NCBI GenBank assembly: GCA_947178565.1
Contig: CAMWYV010000007.1
Coordinates: 1 to 12,862 of the forward strand
DNA length: 12,862 bases
Source of the DNA: an uncultured Porphyromonadaceae bacterium
GTDB taxonomy: Bacteria > Bacteroidota > Bacteroidia > Bacteroidales > Muribaculaceae
Direction of reading: 5' to 3'
Part shown: piece after piece, positions 1 through 6,281 of the stretch
Layout of the letters: each line of letters begins with the position of its first letter
How positions within the stretch are numbered: position 1 is the stretch's first letter
The notes under the pieces: model-generated
The model's input: the letters and a program-made list of their open reading frames with translations, nothing else
What the model was told of the DNA's origin: nothing
The model's database searches: none
Program-made: the position numbers and the translations under genes

Positions 1-37
1 AAGGTAGAGCAAAAAATACCGTTGCAAGAATTTCCAG

Positions 38-108
38 GTTAACGAAAGTTAAATCCGTTACAACGTTGTTACAATGAGATGCAAGTAGTTAGTGGTTAGT
101 CAGTTAGG
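38..108 (+). repeat. GTTA-rich phased repeats upstream of the AraC gene
   Basis: The tetramer GTTA begins at 38, 48, 57, 68, 88, 95 and 103, all on the plus strand. The first four are 9-11 bp apart, close to one helical turn. Two of them are perfect GTTACAA direct repeats (57-63 and 68-74), and the sequence across them is also an imperfect palindrome with the core ACAACGTTGT at 60-69. The last three form a degenerate GTTAGT tandem of 7-8 bp period. The stretch lies 57-127 bp before the regulator start, so it could hold regulator binding sites. That role is inference, and the array may be incidental. Confidence 0.35.
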
Positions 109-152
109 TATTAGACATTTTTTCAATATTTCTGAATTTTCTGGAAAATATT

Positions 153-160
153 TATTTTTG
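153..160 (+). promoter_or_regulatory. Candidate -7 box (TAnnTTTG) of the AraC-type gene
   Basis: TATTTTTG matches the Bacteroidetes -7 consensus TAnnTTTG. I see no TTG about 19 bp upstream. The box ends only 4 nt before the ATG at 165, so transcription from it would give an almost leaderless mRNA. An inverted repeat, ATTTTC (136-141) and GAAAAT (144-149), sits just upstream and could be an operator. Confidence 0.35.
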
Positions 161-164
161 GATC

Positions 165-998
165 ATGAAGGACAGGTTAAATGAAGAGATTGTATGGGGC
201 GACGATCTAAGTCAGATCAATTCCCCCGCTTTCTATGACTGCATAGTGCATCTGATATGCTTGACGGGAAACGGCAGCTTTGTTTTCAACGGCAACCGTT
301 TTTCGCTCGGCAAGGGAGATATTGCTGTTATATCTCATCCGCGAAAAGTGAGCGATATGATTGCAGATGCCGATTTCAGTTGCGAATTTATAGCCGCCCC
401 GGAACAGTTTCTCCACAATCTCCTGCCCGCAAACAGTTATGCAATACAAGGAGGAGTGAGTCTGTTTGACAACCCAATTATCAAGGTAACCCGAGAGGAT
501 GCGGCTCGTTTTCACCGCGATATTTCAAATATAATGGAACGGTTACCGGATATTGAGCACCGATTCTATGAGGAAATGATCGGTAGCCTCCTGCGCACCA
601 TGATTTATGATCTCTTTGACTTCCATGTTAAGGTCAATGACAGTATGCTCACCACCGATAGAGTCGGATATATCGTGGCGCAGTTTTTCTCTCTCATCAG
701 AGCCGGCAAACCGAAAACCGAGCGTGAGGTTACAGACTATGCCAATCAGTTGAGTGTCACGCCAAAATATCTGTCAGACACTGTTAAGCGAATAACGGGA
801 ATCAGTGTTTCCTCTCATATCAACCGCGCCGCAATATCAATAATCAAGGAGTATCTTGAAAATTCGCGTCTTTCCATAACACAGATAGCCGACGAGATGA
901 ATTTTACATCCGTCAGCTATTTCAGTCGTTATTGCAAGAAGCATACCGGTATCTCTCCGGCTATGTATCGCCTTGCCGGAGATAAATCCGGAAAGTGA
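165..998 (+). CDS. AraC/XylS-family transcriptional regulator
   Basis: This 277-residue protein has the usual AraC layout. Residues about 1-150 form a cupin-like sensor region with no recognisable ligand signature. The C-terminal part has two helix-turn-helix units at about 187-208 and 237-259, followed by the family's closing signature around residues 251-268 (SYFSRYCKKHTGISPAMYR). Such proteins bind direct repeats through both helix-turn-helix units. It is convergent with the aldo/keto reductase gene, with 7 bp between the stops, and the two-gene reductase/flavodoxin operon is its most likely target because a 21-bp-spaced direct repeat lies in front of that operon. The ATG at 165 is the first in frame and the next in-frame ATG is about 138 codons later, so the start is fairly safe. 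The family call is strong. The signal it senses is unknown. Confidence 0.93.
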   Translation: MKDRLNEEIVWGDDLSQINSPAFYDCIVHLICLTGNGSFVFNGNRFSLGKGDIAVISHPRKVSDMIADADFSCEFIAAPEQFLHNLLPANSYAIQGGVSLFDNPIIKVTREDAARFHRDISNIMERLPDIEHRFYEEMIGSLLRTMIYDLFDFHVKVNDSMLTTDRVGYIVAQFFSLIRAGKPKTEREVTDYANQLSVTPKYLSDTVKRITGISVSSHINRAAISIIKEYLENSRLSITQIADEMNFTSVSYFSRYCKKHTGISPAMYRLAGDKSGK

Positions 999-1005
999 TG
1001 CCGTC

Positions 1006-1845
1006 TTATCTCCAGCCCATGAACATTTTGGTTACATCTGCATCGTGATGGTCAAAGAAAAGACTTTTTCCGGTATCAAGCCTGGCAATCTCAGCCATAT
1101 CCTCATCGCTCAGAGTGAAATCATAAATATCCAGATTCTGCTCCATACGCTCTATATGGGTAGATTTGGGAATAATCACCACCCCGCGCTGAGTCAGCCA
1201 TCTTAGAGCTACCTGAGCTACTGATTTACCATATTTACTGCCTATACTTTCAAGCACCGGATTGGTGAAGAAATTGTTTCTCCCCTCAGCAAGAGGTCCC
1301 CATGACATTATCTGACAGCCGAACTCCTTCATTATCTTATGAGCCTCAATCTGCTGGTCAAAAACATGAGTCTCGACCTGATTCACCATCGGAGGAATCC
1401 TCACATTGCTTGCTAAGTCTATGAAGTGATCGGGATAGAAATTGCTCACACCGATAGCCCGTATCTTTCCTTCATTATATGCTTCTTCAAGAGCCCGATA
1501 AGCTCCGTAACGGTCACAGAAAGGCTGATGCAGCAGCATAAGATCAATATAACCCGTGCCAAGTTTGCGCAGACTCTCGTCAACGGATGCTTTAGCTTTT
1601 TCGTAGCCATAGTTTGAAATCCATATTTTTGACACAATGAATAGATCTTTTCGGTCAATCCCGCTCTTCGCTACAGCAGCTCCGACACCCTCCTCATTAT
1701 TATATGCCTGAGCGGTATCAATCATCCGGTAGCCAACTTTGAGCGCCTCGCTTACACAACGTTCACATTCATCGGGATTTACCTGATATACTCCATATCC
1801 TTCTATCGGCATTTCAACGCCATTTCTAAGTCTAATCTTTTCCAT
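1006..1845 (-). CDS. Aldo/keto reductase
   Basis: A 279-residue NAD(P)H-dependent cytosolic oxidoreductase of the short aldo/keto reductase type, like 2,5-diketo-D-gluconate reductase. The catalytic tetrad is visible as Asp43 and Tyr48 (in DTAQAYNNEEGVG), Lys73 (VSKIW) and His106 (LLHQP). The nucleotide-binding segment near residues 225-237 reads IPKSTHIERMEQN, as usual for the family. I place the start at the ATG whose A is 1845, because family members begin close to this MEKIRLRNG sequence. The longer reading from 1884 overlaps the end of the upstream gene. The gap to the flavodoxin stop is 14 bp, so the two are probably one operon. Natural substrates are likely small aldehydes or ketones, but the sequence does not say which. 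Confidence 0.92.
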   Translation of the reverse strand: MEKIRLRNGVEMPIEGYGVYQVNPDECERCVSEALKVGYRMIDTAQAYNNEEGVGAAVAKSGIDRKDLFIVSKIWISNYGYEKAKASVDESLRKLGTGYIDLMLLHQPFCDRYGAYRALEEAYNEGKIRAIGVSNFYPDHFIDLASNVRIPPMVNQVETHVFDQQIEAHKIMKEFGCQIMSWGPLAEGRNNFFTNPVLESIGSKYGKSVAQVALRWLTQRGVVIIPKSTHIERMEQNLDIYDFTLSDEDMAEIARLDTGKSLFFDHHDADVTKMFMGWR

Positions 1846-1859
1846 ATCTTTCAACTTTA

Positions 1860-2498
1860 TTAAAATCCCAGCTTCGAGAGCCATTTATCAACATTTTCAC
1901 CGGCAACCTCCTGCTGCTCCTGGGCTATCTTGCCCTGAACAGCAAGACCTTTACATACAGCAACATCCGCACCCTTGCACGCATTGGCAATCTTGCGGTC
2001 TGTGCCCCCCATGCCGCTACCTTCGTGAGTGATGAAAGGAATTACTGTCTTACCGGTCCAGTCATGCTGCTCTATAAAGGTATAGACACACATAGGCATT
2101 TCGCCCCACCAGTTGGGATATCCGAGGAAAATCACATCATAATCCTCTATCTTCACATCACCATTGATTGCAGGACGCGCTCCGGATTGCTTCTCATCTT
2201 TAGCCACCTCGATACACTCGTTATAATTAACCGGATAAGGCTTTGCCGGCACAATCTCAAAACGGTCGGCGCCTACTGCATCTGCTATCATGTCGGCGAT
2301 AATACGTGTGTTGCCTTTTTCAATAACTCCTACATTGTAGTTCTCGCCCGCATGTGAGAAAAATACAACCAATTTTTTCCCGTCAGTTTTCATATCAATA
2401 TCATTTTTAGTTTCTACAGTTGGTTTAGCCGTGCAGGAGCATACTCCCGACAGAGAGAACATTGCTGACAGCGCGACAGATATAATTTTTCTAATCAT
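1860..2498 (-). CDS. Flavodoxin-like lipoprotein
   Basis: A 212-residue protein with an N-terminal lipoprotein signal: a basic start, a hydrophobic stretch (5-19) and a lipobox V-C-S-C with Cys22 as the likely lipidated residue (Cys20 is an alternative). After a short linker the flavodoxin fold starts at about residue 42 with KLVVFFSHAGENY. The phosphate-loop region continues to GNT (62-64), followed by the flavin-contacting loop YPNWWGEMP (127-135) and THEGSGMGG (157-165). It should bind FMN and carry electrons, but on the periplasmic side of a membrane, where flavodoxins are not classically found. It is first in an operon with the aldo/keto reductase. Exported flavodoxin-domain proteins of this type occur in Bacteroidales; their partners are not established. 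Confidence 0.88.
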   Translation of the reverse strand: MIRKIISVALSAMFSLSGVCSCTAKPTVETKNDIDMKTDGKKLVVFFSHAGENYNVGVIEKGNTRIIADMIADAVGADRFEIVPAKPYPVNYNECIEVAKDEKQSGARPAINGDVKIEDYDVIFLGYPNWWGEMPMCVYTFIEQHDWTGKTVIPFITHEGSGMGGTDRKIANACKGADVAVCKGLAVQGKIAQEQQEVAGENVDKWLSKLGF

Positions 2499-2525
2499 AC
2501 CGGTTACAGATTTTAAATTACTCTA

Positions 2526-2533
2526 CAAAAATA
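2526..2533 (-). promoter_or_regulatory. Candidate -7 box for the flavodoxin/aldo-keto reductase operon
   Basis: On the minus strand this reads TATTTTTG, matching TAnnTTTG. Transcription would begin near 2520, giving a leader of about 20 nt before the ATG at 2498. There is no TTG at the expected -33 place (about 2553-2555); instead the proximal copy of a direct repeat begins there. A promoter without a -33 element next to an activator site fits a regulator-dependent promoter. A second minus-strand match, TATATTTG at 2591-2598 with TTC 19 bp upstream, is the alternative. Confidence 0.45.
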
Positions 2534-2553
2534 ACACCGCAAAGCTGCTATTG

Positions 2554-2589
2554 ATTTTCATATATTCCTTTATTATTTTCACATATTCC
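2554..2589 (-). promoter_or_regulatory. Direct repeat, probable AraC-type operator
   Basis: Two copies of ATTTTCAYATATTCC lie at 2554-2568 and 2575-2589. They are identical at 14 of 15 positions and exactly 21 bp apart, two helical turns. On the transcribed strand they read GGAATATRTGAAAAT. If transcription starts near 2520 from the box at 2526-2533, the copies fall at about -34 to -48 and -55 to -69. That matches the known placement of the two AraC half-sites at the E. coli araBAD promoter. The neighbouring AraC-type regulator is the obvious candidate ligand; this assignment is inference. Confidence 0.5.
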
Positions 2590-2764
2590 GCAAATATATG
2601 CCGATGCATAACGTACTGAAATTATTTATTAGGAAGCATATAATTGCTAACTCTAAGACAGAGAAGGCATTCTTTTCAGTTGTGACCAACTCTATTTAGC
2701 CTACACTTATTACAGCATTGCAATCTCAAGACTATAAAATGATTAAGGACTTTTAATTTTATTG

Positions 2765-2798
2765 TTGGCTACTGTTTGAAAAAAAGAATGTATCTTTG
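2765..2798 (+). promoter_or_regulatory. Promoter of the greA operon
   Basis: TATCTTTG at 2791-2798 is a clean match to the Bacteroidetes -7 box TAnnTTTG. A TTG at 2765-2767 may be the -33 element, but its 23-bp spacer is longer than the usual 19-20 bp. The TTTG at 2775-2778 is too close. The likely start of transcription is near 2803, which leaves a leader of about 130 nt before greA. This box also lies inside the longest open reading form of greA and argues against that long form. Confidence 0.6.
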
Positions 2799-2801
2799 CA
2801 G

Positions 2802-2823
2802 CGGACAAAGAGATAAGTGTCCG
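2802..2823 (+). other. Hairpin at the 5' end of the greA leader
   Basis: CGGACA (2802-2807) and TGTCCG (2818-2823) form a perfect 6-bp stem with a 10-nt loop. It begins almost at the predicted transcription start. A stem at the extreme 5' end could stabilise the mRNA. A smaller possible stem AGAC-cggg-GTCT follows at about 2845-2856. No known riboswitch is recognised here. Confidence 0.35.
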
Positions 2824-2931
2824 TTAAAAATATTATCAGATATCAGACCGGGGTCTCGCTCACACATGAGAGAGATTCTTTCTTTTATTCTGCATTCAGA
2901 AAAACTTAACACCATAAAATCTTTACAGACT

Positions 2932-3402
2932 ATGGCTATAACTTACATGACCAAAGACGGTTACAAGAAAAAAATGGAAGAAATCGCATACCTCGAATCG
3001 GTAGAGCGTCCTAAAATATCACGTGCCATCGGTGAGGCGAGAGACAAAGGCGACCTTTCGGAAAACTCAGAGTATGACGCGGCAAAAGAGGCTCAGGGCA
3101 TGCTTGAGATGAAGATTGCACAGCTCAAGGATCTTGTGGCAAACGCCCGAATCATCGATGACAGCACTCTCAACAATGAGGAGGTGCAGATTCTCAATAC
3201 CGTCAAGATTAAGAATGTGGCAAACGGCATGACTATGGAATATACCATTGTTGCCGACAGCGAGGCAAACCTCAAGGAAAAAAAAATCGGATCAAGCACT
3301 CCCATCGCTCAGGGTCTGCTCGGTCACAAACTCGGCGAAATCGTAGAGATAAAGGTACCTGCCGGACTGATGAAGTTCGAAATCGTTGAAATAAGTTTCT
3401 GA
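2932..3402 (+). CDS. greA: Transcription elongation factor GreA
   Basis: GreA rescues backtracked RNA polymerase by placing an acidic coiled-coil tip in the secondary channel and stimulating transcript cleavage. The 156-residue product has the family length. An N-terminal coiled coil spans about residues 8-75, and its tip carries the acidic pair Asp41 and Glu44 in ARDKGDLSENSEYDAAKEAQ. A C-terminal FKBP-like domain follows, ending in GLLGHKLGEIVEIKVPAG. I use the ATG at 2932, which gives the usual MAxxYMTxxGYKK start. In-frame upstream ATGs at 2776 and 2866 would add 52 or 22 residues that the family lacks, and the first lies before the promoter box. The next gene starts 2 bp after the stop, so the two are co-transcribed. 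Confidence 0.96.
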   Translation: MAITYMTKDGYKKKMEEIAYLESVERPKISRAIGEARDKGDLSENSEYDAAKEAQGMLEMKIAQLKDLVANARIIDDSTLNNEEVQILNTVKIKNVANGMTMEYTIVADSEANLKEKKIGSSTPIAQGLLGHKLGEIVEIKVPAGLMKFEIVEISF

Positions 3403-3404
3403 CT

Positions 3405-3809
3405 ATGGCCTCTATCTTCACCAAAATCATCAATGGCGAGATTCCATGCTATAAAATAGCCGAAGATGAACGCCATTTCGCCTTTTTAGACATCAATCCC
3501 GTTGCTCCCGGTCACACTCTTGTTGTGCCCAAGCACGAAGTGAGCTACATATTCGACCTCAGCGAGGATGAGTATGTGGCTCTCGAACTTTTTGCACGTA
3601 AAGTGGCGAAAGGCTTGCAGGAAGCGGTACCCTGCACCCGCATTGCCGAGGCGGTAATAGGACTTGAGGTTCCCCACACCCATATACACCTCGTCCCCAT
3701 CAAGAGCGAAGGAGATATGAACTTTTCACGCAAACTGTCGCTCCCGGCAGAGGAGATGCAGGCTCTCGCAGCCAAAATCAGTGCGGCGGTTGCCCCACAC
3801 CTTAAATAA
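3405..3809 (+). CDS. HIT-family (histidine triad) nucleotide hydrolase
   Basis: A 134-residue cytosolic protein of the HINT-like branch of the histidine triad family, which hydrolyses purine nucleotide phosphoramidates and related AMP conjugates. The signature HTHIHLVP is at residues 91-98. By family knowledge His93, the middle histidine, is the nucleophile, with His91 and His95 supporting. The N-terminal part has the typical FxKIIxGEIPCYKIAED start and the LDINPxxxGHTLVVPK strand (28-43). It sits 2 bp behind greA. The pairing with GreA recurs in Bacteroidales, as I recall, but the functional link is unclear. Confidence 0.94.
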   Translation: MASIFTKIINGEIPCYKIAEDERHFAFLDINPVAPGHTLVVPKHEVSYIFDLSEDEYVALELFARKVAKGLQEAVPCTRIAEAVIGLEVPHTHIHLVPIKSEGDMNFSRKLSLPAEEMQALAAKISAAVAPHLK

Positions 3810-3832
3810 TATAACAAACTAAATCATATATC

Positions 3833-5137
3833 ATGAAAAGTATCTTCAGAGTATTCCTGATTCCGGTACTCGCAATCTGCGTGATTGTGGGATGTGCCGG
3901 TAAGAAAGAGACGGCGGAGAAACCCCGCGAGTTTGTCACAGTACGTGACGGAGAGTTCTATATCGGTGACTCTTTGTATCGTTTTGTAGGCGCCAACTTC
4001 TGGTATGGAGCGATTCTCGCTTCGGAAAAATATGGTGACCGCGAGCGTCTTGCAAAAGAACTTGATTATCTCAAGGAAATCGGTATCACCAACCTGCGAG
4101 TGCTTGTTGGAGGCGATGGCGCTCCCGGCGAAGCACGAATCGAACCGGTGCTACAGACAGCTCCAGGTGTGTACAACGACACTCTGCTTCAGGGACTTGA
4201 CTATTTCCTTGCAGAGCTTGAAAAGCGTGACATGAACGCGGTGCTCTACCTTAACAACGCCTGGGAATGGAGCGGTGGCTACGGCACATATCTCGAATGG
4301 ACCGGTCACGGACCGTGCCCGCTGCCAAAGTACGGCTACAATGAATATGTTGACTTTGTGAGCCAGTTTGTGCTTGATGATTCAGCCAAGCAGCTAGCTC
4401 TCAATCATGTGCGCAATATTGTAAGCCGCACAAACACAGTTACAGGCGAACCCTACAGCCAATCTCCCGCCATCATGTCATGGCAGATAGCTAATGAGCC
4501 GAGAGCTTTCAGCACCGAAGGCAAACGCGCTCTTGCCGACTGGCTCCGCACCACCGCACGCACTATCAAGGAAATTGACACAAACCACCTGGTATCTACC
4601 GGCAGCGAAGGCAAATACGGTTGCCAGGTTGACATCGACCTGTGGGAGGAAATCCACAAATATCCCGAAATTGACTACGCTAATATTCATATCTGGCCTT
4701 ACAACTGGCAGTGGATCAGAAGAGACACCAAAGATGGTGTTGTTGAAGATGTGGATACCGCCTGCAAATACACCCTCGCCTACATTGACGAGCACTATGC
4801 GAGAATGCAAGGTGCCAAGCCTATTGTACTTGAAGAGTTCGGCTATCCGCGCGACACAATGGGGCTCGCTCCCGGCTCACCCACAACCGGCAGAGACCAA
4901 TACTATGAATATGTGTTCTCCATCATCAGAGATTCAGGCAAAATCAACGGCTCTAATTTCTGGGGCTGGGGGGGATTTGCCAATCCTGCTCATGCAACCT
5001 GGCAGCGCGGCGATGACTATACAGGCGACCCCGCCCAGGAGGATCAGGGTCTCAATTCCGTATTCGCCGCTGACTCATCTACTGTGGCAATTATCCGCAA
5101 AATGACTAAGAGTCTCTCTTCTAAACCGATTGAATAA
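3833..5137 (+). CDS. GH5 beta-mannanase, lipoprotein (probably subfamily GH5_7)
   Basis: An exported endo-acting glycoside hydrolase of 434 residues, probably cutting beta-1,4-mannan. The signal peptide ends in the lipobox I-V-G-C with Cys21 lipidated, so it is membrane-anchored. The (beta/alpha)8 barrel starts at about residue 34. The acid/base is Glu222 in WQIANEP (217-223), and the nucleophile is most likely Glu335 in VLEEFGYP (332-339). HIWPYNW (286-292) and NFWGWGG (375-381) supply aromatic substrate contacts. The cysteine is followed by AGKKET rather than the acid-rich tract linked to surface export in some Bacteroidetes, so a periplasmic location is possible. It follows the HIT gene by 23 bp with no promoter consensus between them, and its stop TAA shares its last A with the next ATG. 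Mannan specificity rests on family resemblance and the neighbouring genes. Confidence 0.88.
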   Translation: MKSIFRVFLIPVLAICVIVGCAGKKETAEKPREFVTVRDGEFYIGDSLYRFVGANFWYGAILASEKYGDRERLAKELDYLKEIGITNLRVLVGGDGAPGEARIEPVLQTAPGVYNDTLLQGLDYFLAELEKRDMNAVLYLNNAWEWSGGYGTYLEWTGHGPCPLPKYGYNEYVDFVSQFVLDDSAKQLALNHVRNIVSRTNTVTGEPYSQSPAIMSWQIANEPRAFSTEGKRALADWLRTTARTIKEIDTNHLVSTGSEGKYGCQVDIDLWEEIHKYPEIDYANIHIWPYNWQWIRRDTKDGVVEDVDTACKYTLAYIDEHYARMQGAKPIVLEEFGYPRDTMGLAPGSPTTGRDQYYEYVFSIIRDSGKINGSNFWGWGGFANPAHATWQRGDDYTGDPAQEDQGLNSVFAADSSTVAIIRKMTKSLSSKPIE

Positions 5138-6249
5138 TGAAAAAACTTATCATAGCAATTGCAGCTCTCGCCCCCCTGGCGATGAGCTGCGGGCATTCAA
5201 AATCGCAAAACGCCGGCGATTCTGATACCGTCACAGCTGCCGAAGCATTGAAAGCACGACTTGAAAATGTTGTGGCATCCGGCAAAGTGATGTTCGGTCA
5301 TGACGATGACCCGGTATATGGTCACTCATGGGTGGGTGACTCGGGAAGATCTGACGTTATGGAGATTGTGGGAGACTATCCCGGAATCATGAACTGGGAT
5401 TTGGGAGGCATTGAAAAAGGTGATGCAGCCAATCTCGATTCTGTAAACTTCGAGCGCATGAGAGCCGAAGTCATCGCTCAGGATGCTCGTGGAGGCATAA
5501 ATGCATTCAGTTGGCACACAGTAAATCCCATCGACGGTAGAGACAGCTGGCAGTGCGAGGACACCACTATGGTGGAGCGCATTCTCACCGATGCAGAAAT
5601 CGGAGAGGCTTTTGACAATCAGGTGCGCAATGTGGCACGCTTCATGAACTCGCTTACAGATGCCTCAGGCAAAAAAATCGGGGTGATTTTCCGCCCCTGG
5701 CACGAGCATACCGGAGACTGGTTCTGGTGGGGCAGCCGTCAATGCACCCCCGGGCAGTATCGCGCGCTTTGGGCGAGAACACGCAAGATTATGGACGAAG
5801 AGGGTGTTGACAATATCCTCTGGGCTTATTCTCCCGACCGTGTGGAGAGTGACGAACAGTATATAGAGCGCTATCCGGGCGACGAACTGGTCGATATAAT
5901 GGGCGCAGATGTATATGCCTACAATGCGGAGAAAGGAATTGAGGCATACCGCAAGGCGGTTGACGCTACTCTCGGAGCAGCAGTACGCGCAGCGAATGAG
6001 CGCGGCAAAATCGCCGCCTTCAGCGAAACCGGTCTGGAGGGTGTGACTGTAAGCACCTGGTGGACGGAAGTATTGCTCCCTGTTTTGCTGCAATACCAGC
6101 CTGCTTATGTGATTGTGTGGAGAAACGCACACGACAAGCCGACCCACTTCTTCGGTCCATACCCCGGTCACGAAAGCGCCGATGATTTCAAAGCATTCTA
6201 CAATGATTCAACCACGCTCTTCGCAGCGGATGTTGATAAAATACGATAA
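5137..6249 (+). CDS. GH26 beta-mannanase, lipoprotein
   Basis: A 370-residue clan GH-A hydrolase acting on beta-1,4-mannan. Related Bacteroides enzymes release mainly mannobiose. The N-terminal signal has a lipobox A-M-S-C with Cys18 as the lipidated residue. Family marks include MFGHDDDPVYG (52-62), FSWHTVNP (124-131), the acid/base Glu190 in FRPWHEHTGDWFWWG (185-199), and the nucleophile Glu297 in AAFSETG (293-299). AYSPDR (230-235) and GADVYAYN (256-263) also fit. Its ATG overlaps the GH5 stop by one base, so translation is probably coupled. It corresponds in position to the GH26 gene of the B. fragilis mannan cluster, which also precedes the phosphorylase, transporter and epimerase genes. 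GH26 assignment is strong; the product profile is inferred. Confidence 0.93.
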   Translation: MKKLIIAIAALAPLAMSCGHSKSQNAGDSDTVTAAEALKARLENVVASGKVMFGHDDDPVYGHSWVGDSGRSDVMEIVGDYPGIMNWDLGGIEKGDAANLDSVNFERMRAEVIAQDARGGINAFSWHTVNPIDGRDSWQCEDTTMVERILTDAEIGEAFDNQVRNVARFMNSLTDASGKKIGVIFRPWHEHTGDWFWWGSRQCTPGQYRALWARTRKIMDEEGVDNILWAYSPDRVESDEQYIERYPGDELVDIMGADVYAYNAEKGIEAYRKAVDATLGAAVRAANERGKIAAFSETGLEGVTVSTWWTEVLLPVLLQYQPAYVIVWRNAHDKPTHFFGPYPGHESADDFKAFYNDSTTLFAADVDKIR

Positions 6250-6281
6250 AGTATTTCACCCTATTTTTCAGATTAACTACT

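Larger units (their letters stand above)
2499..2931. other. Intergenic region between the flavodoxin and greA genes
   Basis: This 433-bp gap between divergent genes is the longest gene-free stretch of the window. From left to right it holds: the candidate flavodoxin promoter and its direct repeat; an A/T-rich part with no clear signal at about 2600-2760, apart from a weak inverted repeat AGTTG-tgac-CAACT at 2678-2691; the greA promoter near 2765-2798; and a leader of about 130 nt. I see no convincing gene or structured RNA in it. Confidence 0.6.

Noticed and set aside
87..112. GTTAGT tandem as a possible CRISPR or satellite repeat
   Set aside because: The units are only 6-8 bp, degenerate and three in number; there are no spacers and no cas genes in the window.
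1846..1884. Thirteen-residue extension of the aldo/keto reductase
   Set aside because: It overlaps the coding end of the flavodoxin gene and is not part of the family's usual N-terminus. The ATG at 1845 fits both the spacing and the family.
2678..2691. Inverted repeat AGTTG-tgac-CAACT as a terminator
   Set aside because: The stem has only 5 bp, is weak, and is not followed by a T-run on either strand. It also lies between divergent genes, where no terminator is needed.
2776..2931. N-terminal extension of GreA by 52 residues
   Set aside because: It begins upstream of the TATCTTTG promoter box at 2791-2798 and adds residues with no family resemblance. The ATG at 2932 gives the normal GreA start and places Asp41 and Glu44 at the standard positions.
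4494..5105. Long open frame of 203 codons inside the GH5 gene
   Set aside because: It lies in another frame of a gene with intact catalytic motifs, and its translation looks low-complexity and matches nothing I recognise.
5665..6171. Antisense open frame of 168 codons within the GH26 gene
   Set aside because: It is the reverse strand of a well-supported enzyme gene and has no recognisable domain or start signal.
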